The notes under the pieces are model-generated. The model was given only the letters and a program-made list of their open reading frames with translations, was not told where the DNA came from and did no database searches. DNA of 64,000 nt from Streptomyces sp. XD-27 (GTDB lineage Bacteria > Actinomycetota > Actinomycetes > Streptomycetales > Streptomycetaceae), in NCBI RefSeq assembly GCF_030553055.1, contig NZ_CP130713.1:6200001-6264000 (forward strand), written 5' to 3'. Each line of letters begins with the position of its first letter. Within the stretch, counting starts at the first letter, position 1. The translations under genes and the position numbers were made by a program. Of the stretch, positions 37,262-45,919 are shown in pieces.

Positions 37262-38322
37262 GTCGCTTCCCTTCGGGGTCCTGAGGCGGCGGGCACCCGC
37301 GCGCCACCGGCGTCGGTGGGCAAGAGCGCGCCGGCGTCGGCCGGCACCCGCGCCCCGGCCAGCGTGTAGTGGCTCGGCCGCCCGCCGGAATACACCAGGT
37401 GGGCCCCGCGCCGCTCCGCCTCACCGCGCGGTACGAGGACGAAGCGCTCCCCGGTGTCCAGGGCCACGCTGTGCCACGGGGTCAGCCAGTTGTCCGCGGT
37501 CTCGACGAGGTGGATGCCCAGCTTCTCCGCGCCGCACGGCTGGGGGTGGATCGACAGCCGTACCGCGTCGGGGAACCGCTCGGCCAGCAGCGCGCCCCAG
37601 GCCCGGCTGCGCTGGATGACGGTGTACGCGCGGGCGCGGGCGTCCCGCTGCAGGGCCGCCCGGCTGCCGGTGTACCCCGGGGTGTTGCCGTCCTCGAACA
37701 GGAACCGGGTGATGGCCCGGTACAGGGCCACCTCCTCGCCCGACCGCACCCGCTCCCGCAGCACGGCGAGCGGCTCGGCGTACCGCTCGGCCAGCACCGC
37801 GCGCATCCGGTCGTGCCCCGTGTCCGCCAGTTCGGGCACGTCGTCGAGGGTGAACAGCCCGACGCCCTGGTGCGGCAGCCGGTCGATCAGCGTCTGCAAG
37901 GCCCGCTGGTAGGCGGTGATGTGCTCGTCCGGGATGCCGACGGCGTCGCTGAAGACCCGCCCGTCGGAGCAGATCAGGACGCGGGCGCCGGGCGCGTACA
38001 CCGCCTGGATCCGCCCGCACAGCCCGTCCAGGAACTCCAGCGCCAGCCGCTCGGCCAGGTCCGGCAGCACGCCCAGCACCTTGGCCGTGTTCGGGGACTT
38101 GCCGGGGAACGCCGGAAGGACGAAGGTCACCGGCCGGCCGGCGGCCACCGCCCCCGCGACCTGCCGCACCTGCGCGGCCAGGCAGCGCGGACAGCTCTCG
38201 CCGGGCGGTGCCGCGCATCCGCCCTCGGCGCCGTCCGCGCTGCCGGCCATGGCCCTGCGCTGGTGGCGCAGGACGAGCTCCATGACCCGCCGCGCGAGCT
38301 GCCCGACGTCGGAGTCGGCCAT
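37258..38322 (-). CDS. isnA: Isonitrile synthase (PvcA/IsnA/DIT1 family)
   Basis: Converts an aromatic amino acid (usually Tyr or Trp) to its isonitrile using ribulose-5-phosphate as carbon donor. 354 aa. Family hallmarks are FVLPAFPGKSPN, VLGVLPDLAE, YAPGARVLICSDGRVFSD and the QRSRAWGALLAERFP and SIHPQPCGAEKLGI stretches. ATG 38322 follows GGGAGGTCAG, directly below a large predicted stem-loop. An Ala/Pro-rich tail of 40 residues extends beyond the usual C-terminus. Operon partner isnB; a LysR gene is divergent. Confidence 0.9.
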   Translation of the reverse strand: MADSDVGQLARRVMELVLRHQRRAMAGSADGAEGGCAAPPGESCPRCLAAQVRQVAGAVAAGRPVTFVLPAFPGKSPNTAKVLGVLPDLAERLALEFLDGLCGRIQAVYAPGARVLICSDGRVFSDAVGIPDEHITAYQRALQTLIDRLPHQGVGLFTLDDVPELADTGHDRMRAVLAERYAEPLAVLRERVRSGEEVALYRAITRFLFEDGNTPGYTGSRAALQRDARARAYTVIQRSRAWGALLAERFPDAVRLSIHPQPCGAEKLGIHLVETADNWLTPWHSVALDTGERFVLVPRGEAERRGAHLVYSGGRPSHYTLAGARVPADAGALLPTDAGGARVPAASGPRREAT

Positions 38323-38331
38323 CTGACCTCC

Positions 38332-38410
38332 CAGGATGCGACGGCGGGGCCCTGGCAAGGCACTGACGGGACGTCAGCGTGGGGGGTGACCCCGCCGCGT
38401 CGCCATCCTG
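38332..38410 (-). promoter_or_regulatory. Large stem-loop in the isnA leader
   Basis: Positions 38332-38349 pair with 38390-38410 (18-bp arms with two single-base bulges), enclosing a second hairpin CTGACG-GGA-CGTCAG at 38363-38377. The outer arm ends one base from the isnA ribosome site. It could be an attenuator, a ligand-sensing leader or a compound operator. Confidence 0.55.
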
Positions 38411-38444
38411 GCCACATCTGGAACTTTCAAGTAATCGCAGTCGT

Positions 38445-38463
38445 CCATAGCATGACGCTATGG
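38445..38463. promoter_or_regulatory. LysR-type dyad overlapping the regulator start codon
   Basis: CCATAG-N7-CTATGG is a perfect dyad holding a T-N11-A core; the right arm includes ATG 38460. Position and shape fit autorepression by the LysR protein and control of divergent isnAB. Confidence 0.65.
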
Positions 38464-39452
38464 ACCTGGAAGTGCGCCATCTGCGGGTGGTCTGCGCCAT
38501 CGCCGACGCGGGCAGCATCACCAAGGCGGCGGCCGGCCTGGGGATGTCCCAGCCCACCCTCTCCGCCCAGCTCCGCCGCATCGAACGGGCCCTGGGCGGC
38601 CCGCTGTTCGTACGCTCCCGGCACGGCGCGGCGACCACCGCGCTCGGGGAGTTCGTGCTCGCCAAGGCCCGCTCGGTGCTGCCCTCCATCGACGCTATCC
38701 AGGTCGGCTCGGCCCTGCACGCCGGCTCCGGCGCCGGGCACCGCCCGCTGCGCTACGTCGCCACCCCCGGCCCGCTCATGGTCGGTCTGCTCGGCGAGCT
38801 CCAGCGGCTGTTCCCCGACAGCGCGCCCGCGCTGCGCACCGAGAGCCACGTCACCACCGCCGTGGACCTCGTCGCCAGCGGCCAGCAGGACCTGGCCGCC
38901 GTCGTGGAGTACCTGCGCGACCCGGCGCCCGTCCCGCCGCCCGACGTGCACTGCCGTACGGTCGCCACCGAACCGGCCTTCGTCCTGCTGCCCGGCACCC
39001 ACCGCCTGGCCGGACGCCAGTCCGTCGGCCTCGCGGAGCTGGCCGACGCGGAGTGGGTGCTGCCGCCCAGCCAGGCCACCGGCCTCTTCGAGGCCTTCAC
39101 GGCCGCCTGCGCCGACGCGGGCTTCACCGCCGCCATCCGGCACGAGGCCGAGGCGTCCGCCGCCCGCGAGCTCATCGCCCAGGGCCGGGCGGTCGGCCTG
39201 GGACAGGCCACCTTCCGCAGCACGCCGGGCATCGTCCCGATGCCCCTGACCGGCAGCCCGCTGCGCATCCGGCACCTGCTGCTGTGGCACCGGCACGGCG
39301 CGCTCGCCGCGCACGCCCCGGCCCTCGCCGCACGTGCCGAGCGCGTCTACGCCGACGCCGTACGGCGCAGCCCGCACTACCTCGCGTGGCTCGCGGACCA
39401 CACCGCGCTCCCGGACCACCCGGACCACACGGCGCTCCCCGACCGTCCGTGA
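38460..39452 (+). CDS. LysR-family transcriptional regulator of the isonitrile genes
   Basis: 330-aa LysR regulator. The N-terminal winged helix (residues 1-60) shows HLRVVCAIADAGSITKAAAG and MSQPTLSAQLRRIERALGG. The co-inducer domain follows from residue 95. ATG 38460 lies inside a perfect dyad and has no strong ribosome site. The C-terminus ends in an imperfect repeat, DHTALPDHP then DHTALPDRP. Divergent from isnA with 137 bp between. Control of isnAB is inferred from position. Confidence 0.85.
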   Translation: MDLEVRHLRVVCAIADAGSITKAAAGLGMSQPTLSAQLRRIERALGGPLFVRSRHGAATTALGEFVLAKARSVLPSIDAIQVGSALHAGSGAGHRPLRYVATPGPLMVGLLGELQRLFPDSAPALRTESHVTTAVDLVASGQQDLAAVVEYLRDPAPVPPPDVHCRTVATEPAFVLLPGTHRLAGRQSVGLAELADAEWVLPPSQATGLFEAFTAACADAGFTAAIRHEAEASAARELIAQGRAVGLGQATFRSTPGIVPMPLTGSPLRIRHLLLWHRHGALAAHAPALAARAERVYADAVRRSPHYLAWLADHTALPDHPDHTALPDRP

Positions 39453-39507
39453 TGCGGGCCCGACGGGGGTGAGTGATCCTGCTGGATGAGGCCACCGTCG
39501 AGAGGCA

Positions 39508-40635
39508 ATGATGCGCACCACTGATCTGACATCCAGCACGCTGGCCGCGCTCCGTACGCGGCGGCCCTACCCAGCGGTCACCGTCACCATGCCCACCGAC
39601 CGGCGCGTCACGCCGGGCGACGGGCAGAACGCGGTACGGCTGCGCAACCTGATCGCGCAGGCCAAGCGCCGGCTGGAGGCGGACCCCGAGGTGTCACGGG
39701 AGGCCCGCTACGCCATCGGCGACCACCTGGACCGGGCCGTGGCCGAGGTCGAGGCGCGGAACTTCGAGGAGTCCCTGGCGATCTTCGCCGCCCGGGGCGA
39801 GCACCAGGTCTGGTACCTGCCGCGCTCCGCGCCCGAGCGGGTCGTCTTCAGCGACACCTTCCTCACCCGCAACCTGGTCGCGGCCCACGAGCGCGTCCGC
39901 CCGTACTGGGTGCTCACCGCCGCCGCCGACCGTACGACGCTGTGGAGCGGCAGCGACGGCTCCCTCCGGGAGGACCGCACGCACGGCTTCCCCGTCACGC
40001 CGCCGGAGCTGGCCTCGGACCCCGAACGCGAGATGCAGGTCGGCGAGAAGCCCGGGCCGTACGGCGGCGAGAGCGCCAGCATGTACCTGCGGCAGGTCGA
40101 CGCCGCCATCGACAAGCTGCTCGCCGCCGAGCCGCGCCCGCTCTACCTGGTCGGCGTCACGCCCGTGCTCAGCCTGCTGGAGGAGGTCGGCAGCGCCGCC
40201 AAGGCGGCCGTGGCCAAGGTGGTCAAGGGCGGGCTGACCGGCGGTCCCGCCGCCGTCCTGGCCGAGGCCATCGCCCCGGCCCGCGAGGAGCAGGCGGTGC
40301 GCGAGGCCGAACAGGTCATGGTCCGGATCGACCAGGCCCAGGGGCGCAAGACCTTCGCCGCGGGTCTGGAGGAGGTGTGGCAGGTGGCTCGAGAGGGGCG
40401 GATCGACCTGCTCGCCGTGGAGGAGAGCTACCAGCGCACCGTACGCGTCACCCCCGAGCATCTGGTGCCCGTCGACCCGGCCGAGACGCCGACCGCCGAG
40501 CTGGGCGCTCAGGTGCAGGAGGACATCGTCGACGAGATCATCGAGGCCGCGCTGGAGACCGGGAGCGAGGTGGCGTTCGTCCCGGACGACTCGCTGGCCG
40601 AGCACGAGCGGATCGAGGCGGTCCTGCGCTTCTGA
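39508..40635 (+). CDS. baeRF-family (archaeo-eukaryotic release-factor-like) protein
   Basis: 375-aa protein of the bacterial eRF1-like group (baeRF3 style). The N-terminal half (LAALRTRRPYPAVTVTMPT, YWVLTAAADRTTLWSG) and the C-terminal L7Ae-like domain (RIDLLAVEESYQRTV then SEVAFVPDDSLAEHERI) match that layout. These proteins are predicted to act on ribosomes or tRNA under stress; none of the residues seen proves hydrolysis. ATG 39508 follows GAGAGG. A small GTTCG/CGAAC hairpin after two GAGGTGCGTTCG repeats lies downstream (40636-40674). Confidence 0.68.
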   Translation: MMRTTDLTSSTLAALRTRRPYPAVTVTMPTDRRVTPGDGQNAVRLRNLIAQAKRRLEADPEVSREARYAIGDHLDRAVAEVEARNFEESLAIFAARGEHQVWYLPRSAPERVVFSDTFLTRNLVAAHERVRPYWVLTAAADRTTLWSGSDGSLREDRTHGFPVTPPELASDPEREMQVGEKPGPYGGESASMYLRQVDAAIDKLLAAEPRPLYLVGVTPVLSLLEEVGSAAKAAVAKVVKGGLTGGPAAVLAEAIAPAREEQAVREAEQVMVRIDQAQGRKTFAAGLEEVWQVAREGRIDLLAVEESYQRTVRVTPEHLVPVDPAETPTAELGAQVQEDIVDEIIEAALETGSEVAFVPDDSLAEHERIEAVLRF

Positions 40636-40823
40636 GGTGCGTTCGCGCTTCCGAGGTGCGTTCGGCGGACGAACGGGGGTGGTCGCGAGAGCGTTGCACG
40701 AAGGGCACAGGACACACACGCCGGGTACGCCCTGCCGTTTCCTTGCCACCCCTACCGTGGCCGCTCGTCCACCCCGCCCGCACCACGCAAGGCACCACGT
40801 ACGCCACGAGGATCCGGAGCACC

Positions 40824-41768
40824 ATGTCGGCCACCTCCGCGCCAGCCGCACAGCCACCGCGCACGCTCGACGACGTCAAAGGATGGTTCCCACCACTGGA
40901 CCAAGTGCTCTTCGACCGGTTCCTCACCCGCCAGGAGCGGCTCGACGAGCATGGGGACCTGCTCGAAATGGGCGCCTACCTCGGCAAGAGCGCCATCTTC
41001 ACCGGAGCCTTCCGTCGCGCGGACGAGCGGTTCACCGTCTGCGACCTCTTCGACGCCCTCGCCCCGGACGACAAGAACGCCGCCGAGGCGCGCAAGTCGT
41101 ACGCGTCCCTGACCCGCGTCGCCTTCGAACGGAACTACCTGGCCTTCCACGACGGCCTGCCCGAGATCGTCCAGGGCCCGACCTCCGAGGTCCCGCGGCA
41201 TGTGGCACCCGGCAGCTGCCGGTTCGTCCACGTCGACGCCTCGCATCTGTACGAGCACGTCGCAGGGGACATCGACACGGCCCGTACGGCGCTGCCGCCG
41301 CACGGCGTCGTCGCGCTGGACGACTTCCGCTCCGAACACACCCCAGGGGTTGCCGCGGCCACCTGGGAGGCGGTGTTCAACCACGGTCTGCGCCCGATCT
41401 GCCTGAGCACCCAGAAGCTGTACGGCACGTGGGGCGACCCCGCGCCGCTCCAGGAGGAACTGCTCGCCGACACCGAGTGGCGGGCCGGACTCCGCATGAG
41501 CGTGCAGGACATCGCCGGGCAGCGGGTCCTGCGCTTCTCGGGCCGTCCCGCGCACCCGGCCCCGGTACCCGTCTCCCGCTTCGGCGCCGAACCGGCGGCT
41601 CCGACCCCGCCGAAGGACGCGGGCACCGCCGCCCAGGAGCCGCCCGCACGGATCCCCGGACCGCGCCGCGCGCCCGTGAGCGCCACCCGGCGGGTCGCCG
41701 CCGACCTGCTGCCGCCGATCGTCACCCGCGCCCTGCGCCGCCACCGCGCCACCCGACCCCGCGGCTGA
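40824..41768 (+). CDS. Class I SAM-dependent methyltransferase
   Basis: 314 aa. The SAM site reads LLEMGAYLGKSAIFTGAF (motif I, near residue 48), FTVCDLFDAL (motif II) and FVHVDASHLYEHV (motif IV); this is the Methyltransf_24 pattern often attached to secondary metabolism. A Pro/Ala-rich tail begins near 240. ATG 40824 follows GGAG. Substrate unknown; no cluster partner is evident. Confidence 0.75.
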   Translation: MSATSAPAAQPPRTLDDVKGWFPPLDQVLFDRFLTRQERLDEHGDLLEMGAYLGKSAIFTGAFRRADERFTVCDLFDALAPDDKNAAEARKSYASLTRVAFERNYLAFHDGLPEIVQGPTSEVPRHVAPGSCRFVHVDASHLYEHVAGDIDTARTALPPHGVVALDDFRSEHTPGVAAATWEAVFNHGLRPICLSTQKLYGTWGDPAPLQEELLADTEWRAGLRMSVQDIAGQRVLRFSGRPAHPAPVPVSRFGAEPAAPTPPKDAGTAAQEPPARIPGPRRAPVSATRRVAADLLPPIVTRALRRHRATRPRG

Positions 41769-41799
41769 GCCGGCCGGCGGGAGGAAGGACACACCCGGC

Positions 41800-41856
41800 G
41801 GAGGAACGACACAGGAGGAACGACACGCCCGGCGGGACAAGGCCCGGCGGGACAAG
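41800..41856. repeat. Two adjoining short tandem repeats after the methyltransferase gene
   Basis: GGAGGAACGACACA-like 13-14-nt units occur twice at 41800-41826, followed by two exact 15-nt GCCCGGCGGGACAAG units at 41827-41841 and 41842-41856. They sit between convergent genes and show no hairpin strong enough for a clear terminator. Confidence 0.7.
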
Positions 41857-41893
41857 GACACACGGCGGGCGGAGAAACCCCGGAGCGAGCTCC

Positions 41894-42652
41894 TCAGCCG
41901 CAGGCCGCCCGCAGCGCCGGATGGTCGGCCACCACCGTGCACGAACCGGGCGCGATCTCGGTGAAGCCCGCGTCCCGCACCACCGGCAGCCCGCTCGCGG
42001 TGAGCCGCGCCCACTGCCGCCGGTCCGCCGTCCGCACCGACAGCGCGAACCCCGCGTCCCGCCAGGCCGCGCGCTCCGCGTCGTCCAGCCCCCACCAGGC
42101 GAGCTGCGCACCGTGGCCGGCCTGGGCCATGGCCTTGCCCGCCGACATCTCCAGGTCGGGGCTGAGCCACAGCACCGGCGCCGCGGGGTCCGGCGCGCCC
42201 GGCGGCTCGGGGTCGGCCAGTTCCGTACCGCTGACCTGGAGCTTGACCAGTTCCTTCGGCCAGCCGTCGAGCGGCACGGGCGGGAAGACCCGGACCTCGG
42301 CGGTGCGGCCGGTCACGGTGATCCCCGGCAGGCCCGCCGCCCGCCGCCACTCCGCGCCACGCGCCCGGCGGACCACCTTGCGGATCCGCGCGTCCTGCCA
42401 GTCCCGTACCGCCCGCGCCCACGCGCCGTCCGCGGCCGTCGCCCGTTCGTCGGAGAGCAGGAAGAGCACCGCCCGTGCCGCCGTCTCCAACGCGTCGGTA
42501 CGCGCCGGAGGGGCCGGCGCGGCGCTCTTCTCGATCCGGACGACCAGCGGCAGGACGAACTGCGGCGCGGCGTCCCGGTCGATCTCTGCGTGGTGGAAGG
42601 GGCTGCCGGTGGCGGAGGGGCTGCTGGTGGCGGAGGGGTCAGGGCTGGTCAC
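41894..42652 (-). CDS. Peptidyl-tRNA hydrolase PTH2-like protein
   Basis: 252 aa. The C-terminal 120 residues contain PVLWLSPDLEMSAGKAMAQA followed by GHGAQLAWW, matching the K-x2-AQ-x-GHG-like motif of PTH2 enzymes that recycle peptidyl-tRNA. The N-terminal half (VLPLVVRIEKSA) is actinobacteria-specific. GTG 42652 is the best start. Convergent with the methyltransferase gene. Confidence 0.65.
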   Translation of the reverse strand: MTSPDPSATSSPSATGSPFHHAEIDRDAAPQFVLPLVVRIEKSAAPAPPARTDALETAARAVLFLLSDERATAADGAWARAVRDWQDARIRKVVRRARGAEWRRAAGLPGITVTGRTAEVRVFPPVPLDGWPKELVKLQVSGTELADPEPPGAPDPAAPVLWLSPDLEMSAGKAMAQAGHGAQLAWWGLDDAERAAWRDAGFALSVRTADRRQWARLTASGLPVVRDAGFTEIAPGSCTVVADHPALRAACG

Positions 42653-42784
42653 CCGCCCAGTGTGCCAGCACCGGTACGGCCCTCGACGGGGCCGCCCGGC
42701 CGTGGCCGTCCCCGGACGGCGGCGCGCCCGGGGCACCCCTGCCGTCACGCGACGCCGTGCCGCGACCGCATAGGCTCAACGGCC

Positions 42785-43822
42785 ATGAGACTGCACGGAG
42801 TCGGGCGGCGGTACGGCCTCACCGGGCCCTGGGTGCTGCGCGGCGTCGACCTCGATCTGCCGCCGCGCTCCCTGCTGCGGGTGGAGGGCGCCAACGGAAG
42901 CGGCAAGTCCACCCTGTTGCGGGTGCTCGCGGGCATCGACGCGCCGAGCGCGGGCCGGGTCACCGGTCGGCCGCGTACCGCGTACGTGCCCGAACGCTTC
43001 CCCGCCGAGCTGCCGTTCACCGCCCTCGGCTATCTCACCCACCTCGGCCGGGTGCACGGTCTGGGACGTACGGTCGCGGAGCGCGGCGCCGAGGAATGGC
43101 TGGAGCGTTTCGGCGCGGCCGGGCACGCCAGGACCCCGCTGGCCGAACTCTCCAAGGGCACCAGCCAGAAGGTCGCCGTCGCCCAGGCCCTGCTCGCCGC
43201 ACCCGGGCTGCTCGTCCTGGACGAGGCGTGGACCGGACTCGACCAGGCCGCGCGCGCCGTGCTGGACCGGGCCGTGACCGAACGGGTGGCGGCCGGTGGG
43301 ACGGTCGTCTTCGTCGACCACGACCCGCGGCGGCTGGCCGGTGCGGAGGACGCCGTCTACCGGGTGACCGACGGCGGACTGCGCGACGTGCCACGGCGGT
43401 CGACGCCGGCCCGCGCCGCCGCCGGGCCGCGCGTGGTGATCGACGCGGAGGGCCCCGCCGGCGCCGAGCTGCCGCGCGACCTGCCCGGCTCGCCGACGTG
43501 GGAACCGGCCCTGCCCTCCGACGCTCCCGGCGCCCCGAACGGGCCGCACATACACCGAGGGCCCGACGCGGCCCCCGCCGACGGGGTTCGCCGGGTGCGG
43601 CTGACGGTCGCGGCCGCGCACTCCGACGGGCTGCTGCGCACCCTGCTCACGGCGTGGCCACCGTGGCACATACGCACCGTGACCGACGCGGCCCGGCCCC
43701 AGCGCCGCCCCCGGCCGTCCATCCGCCACCCGGGCCGTCTCCCGACCCGTAGGCCCGTAAGCCCGTCGAAGCCACGCAGACCCGTCGCCCAGCACGTCCC
43801 ACTCGGCCCAGGAACCCCATGA
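42785..43822 (+). CDS. ABC transporter ATP-binding protein with long C-terminal extension
   Basis: 345 aa. Walker A EGANGSGKSTLLR is near residues 38-50, Walker B LLVLDEAWTGLD near 147 and the H-loop VFVDHDP near 181. The signature region reads LSKGTSQKVAVAQALL, the KGTSQK variant common in exporters. After residue 205 a Pro/Arg/Ala-rich extension of about 140 residues follows, with no recognised domain except VRRVRLTVAAAHSDGLLRTLL. The next gene overlaps by ATGA. Substrate unknown. Confidence 0.82.
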   Translation: MRLHGVGRRYGLTGPWVLRGVDLDLPPRSLLRVEGANGSGKSTLLRVLAGIDAPSAGRVTGRPRTAYVPERFPAELPFTALGYLTHLGRVHGLGRTVAERGAEEWLERFGAAGHARTPLAELSKGTSQKVAVAQALLAAPGLLVLDEAWTGLDQAARAVLDRAVTERVAAGGTVVFVDHDPRRLAGAEDAVYRVTDGGLRDVPRRSTPARAAAGPRVVIDAEGPAGAELPRDLPGSPTWEPALPSDAPGAPNGPHIHRGPDAAPADGVRRVRLTVAAAHSDGLLRTLLTAWPPWHIRTVTDAARPQRRPRPSIRHPGRLPTRRPVSPSKPRRPVAQHVPLGPGTP

Positions 43823-44487
43823 CCGCCCTGCTGCGCTACAACACCGCGCTCCTCCTGCGCTCGCACCGCTGGCTGCCGCCGCTCATCCTGTACGGCGTGT
43901 TCCTCGCCATCGGGGTGCAGGTCGGCCAGCCGATCCTCGACTCACTGGGTTGGGGCTCCGCGGCGCTGCTCCCGGTCGCCGCCTGGCTGGTCCGCGTCTG
44001 CACCACCAACGAGCCGCCCGCCGCCCGCGACTGTGCCGCCGCCGCGGCCGGTTCCGCCCGCGTGCACCTCGCCGCCGTGCTCACGGCGCTCGGCTGCTCC
44101 GTCGTACTCGGCACGGTCGGCACCCTGCTGGTCGCCGCGGTCAGCGATCCGTACAGCGCGGACCACGGGGTGGCGGTGCCCCGCCCGGACGCCACCGCCG
44201 CCGGGCTGCTCGCCGCCCTCGCCTGCGCCCTGCTCGGGACGGCGGTCGGGGCGCTGTGCAACCGTCCGCTGCTGCGCAGTCCCGGCTGGGCCGTTCCCAG
44301 CACGCTCCTGGCCGCGCTGCTGGTCTCGGTGGCTGGCGGCTCGCCCGCGCACGCCGCCGTGTCGGGGCTGGTCACCGGCTCCCGCAGCGGCACGGTGACC
44401 ATGCCGCTGCTGCCGCTGGCCGCGGCCGCGGTCATCGCGGCCGCGGCCACGGCCCTGTCCTGCGCGCTGGCCGCGCGCCGTTCGTGA
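43819..44487 (+). CDS. ABC transporter membrane protein
   Basis: 222 aa with about six hydrophobic segments (PPLILYGVFLAIGVQ, LLPVAAWLVRV, VLTALGCSVVLGTVGTLLVA, LLAALACALLGTAVGAL, LLAALLVSVAG, AAAVIAAAATALSCAL). ATG 43819 overlaps the ATPase stop. The pair forms a small exporter-type system. A hairpin-free 40-bp gap separates it from the convergent PhoX-like gene. Confidence 0.75.
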   Translation: MTALLRYNTALLLRSHRWLPPLILYGVFLAIGVQVGQPILDSLGWGSAALLPVAAWLVRVCTTNEPPAARDCAAAAAGSARVHLAAVLTALGCSVVLGTVGTLLVAAVSDPYSADHGVAVPRPDATAAGLLAALACALLGTAVGALCNRPLLRSPGWAVPSTLLAALLVSVAGGSPAHAAVSGLVTGSRSGTVTMPLLPLAAAAVIAAAATALSCALAARRS

Positions 44488-44527
44488 CGACCCCGGCGGG
44501 CCGCCGCGTACCGTGAGGAGGCCGTCG

Positions 44528-45919
44528 TCAGCGGCGCCAGGGCCCCGTCACGGCGAACGTCGTGCCGGGCGTGTAGCAGTTGACGTACATCGTGTCGCCG
44601 TCGGGCGAGAACGTGACGCCCGCGAACTCGCCCCACTCCGGCTCTTCCTCGCTGCCGCCCGCCGCGGTAGCGGCTGATGTCAGCTCCTGTCGGTTGCGCG
44701 CCATCGGGTACACCTCGCCCCGGCGCGTCAGCCCGAACACATGCTGCGCGCCGTTGCCGTCCTCGCACACCATCAGGCCGCCGCCGGGCGCGAGCGTGAT
44801 GTTGTCCGGGGACTCGCCGGGCAGTTGGACGTCCGTGCTCGGCCCGAAGACGATGACCAGCGTGAGGCGGCGGCGTTCGGGGTCGTACCGCCACACCTGC
44901 CCGAAGTGGTCGGCGGCCGAGCCGTCCGTGCTGCGCGCGAAGCTGGAGACGAAGTAGACGCTGGAGCCGCCCCAGTAGCAGCCCTCCAGCTTCTGGGCGT
45001 GGGTGATGCCGCCCCGGCCGAAGTCCTGGAGCCGCACCGGGGTCTGCCTGGCCAGCGGGTCCGGCACCGGCACCCACTCGATGCCGTCGAAGGTCGTACC
45101 CGTCTTCTGGACCACCGACAGGTCGGGCACTCCGGGCACCCGCATCGCCTCCAGACGGCCGCCCGCGCGCAGCGAGCCCCGGCCGCCGAGCGGCTTGTTC
45201 GGCAGGAAGCGGTAGAAGAGGCCGAACGGCTTGTCGAAGGCGTCCTCGGTCTCGTAGACGACGCCGTTGCGCGGGTCGATCGCGATGGCCTCGTGCTGGA
45301 ACCGGCCCATGGCGGTGAGCGGGTGCGCGCCGGTGCGGTGCGGGTCGTACGGATCGACCTCGAAGATGAAGCCGTGGTCCTTGGTGTAGCCCTCCTCGCC
45401 CGCCCTGAACTCGGTCTCCTCGCAGGTCAGCCAGGTGTGCCAGGGGGTGGGCCCGCCCGCGCAGTTGGTGGAGGTGCCCGCGATGGCGACCCGCTCGCCC
45501 AGGACCCGGTTGTGCCGGTCGAGGGTGAGCGCCGTACAGCCGCCGGGGCCCTCGGGGTCGTAGGTCAGGCCCTCGACGGTGGGGACGCGGTGCTTGGCGT
45601 CCTGCCGGTTCTCGTGGTTGCGGACGAGGTGGGTGCGGCCGCCTCGTCCGGGGAAGGCGGCCATCCCGTCGTGGTTGCTGGGCACGGTGCCCTCGCCGGA
45701 GCGCAGCGCGTCGCCCTCGCGGGACAGGACGCGGTAGCGGAAGCCCTCGGGCAGGTCCAGCAGGCCGTCGGGGTCGGGGATCAGCGGGCCGTAGCCGCGG
45801 CTGCCGTCGGTGGCCGCGGCAGCCGTGCCGGTGAAGAGCTCGGGGACACTCCCGGCGAAGGCGATGGACGCGCCGAGCGCGCCGGTACCGGCCAGGATCT
45901 GACGTCGTGTTGCGGACAT
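44528..45919 (-). CDS. PhoX-like secreted phosphatase (DUF839)
   Basis: 463 aa. The Tat signal TRRQILAGTGALGASIAF precedes a cleavable hydrophobic stretch. The body has features of the PhoX/DUF839 beta-propeller: NHDGMAAFPGRGGRTHLVRNHE, WHTWLTCEET, RFQHEAIAIDP and PDNITLAPGGGLMVCEDG, with acidic residues that bind Ca/Fe in the family. Releases phosphate from organic esters outside the cell. ATG 45919 follows GGGAG; a longer frame to 45961 has no ribosome site. No pho box was recognised. Confidence 0.82.
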   Translation of the reverse strand: MSATRRQILAGTGALGASIAFAGSVPELFTGTAAAATDGSRGYGPLIPDPDGLLDLPEGFRYRVLSREGDALRSGEGTVPSNHDGMAAFPGRGGRTHLVRNHENRQDAKHRVPTVEGLTYDPEGPGGCTALTLDRHNRVLGERVAIAGTSTNCAGGPTPWHTWLTCEETEFRAGEEGYTKDHGFIFEVDPYDPHRTGAHPLTAMGRFQHEAIAIDPRNGVVYETEDAFDKPFGLFYRFLPNKPLGGRGSLRAGGRLEAMRVPGVPDLSVVQKTGTTFDGIEWVPVPDPLARQTPVRLQDFGRGGITHAQKLEGCYWGGSSVYFVSSFARSTDGSAADHFGQVWRYDPERRRLTLVIVFGPSTDVQLPGESPDNITLAPGGGLMVCEDGNGAQHVFGLTRRGEVYPMARNRQELTSAATAAGGSEEEPEWGEFAGVTFSPDGDTMYVNCYTPGTTFAVTGPWRR

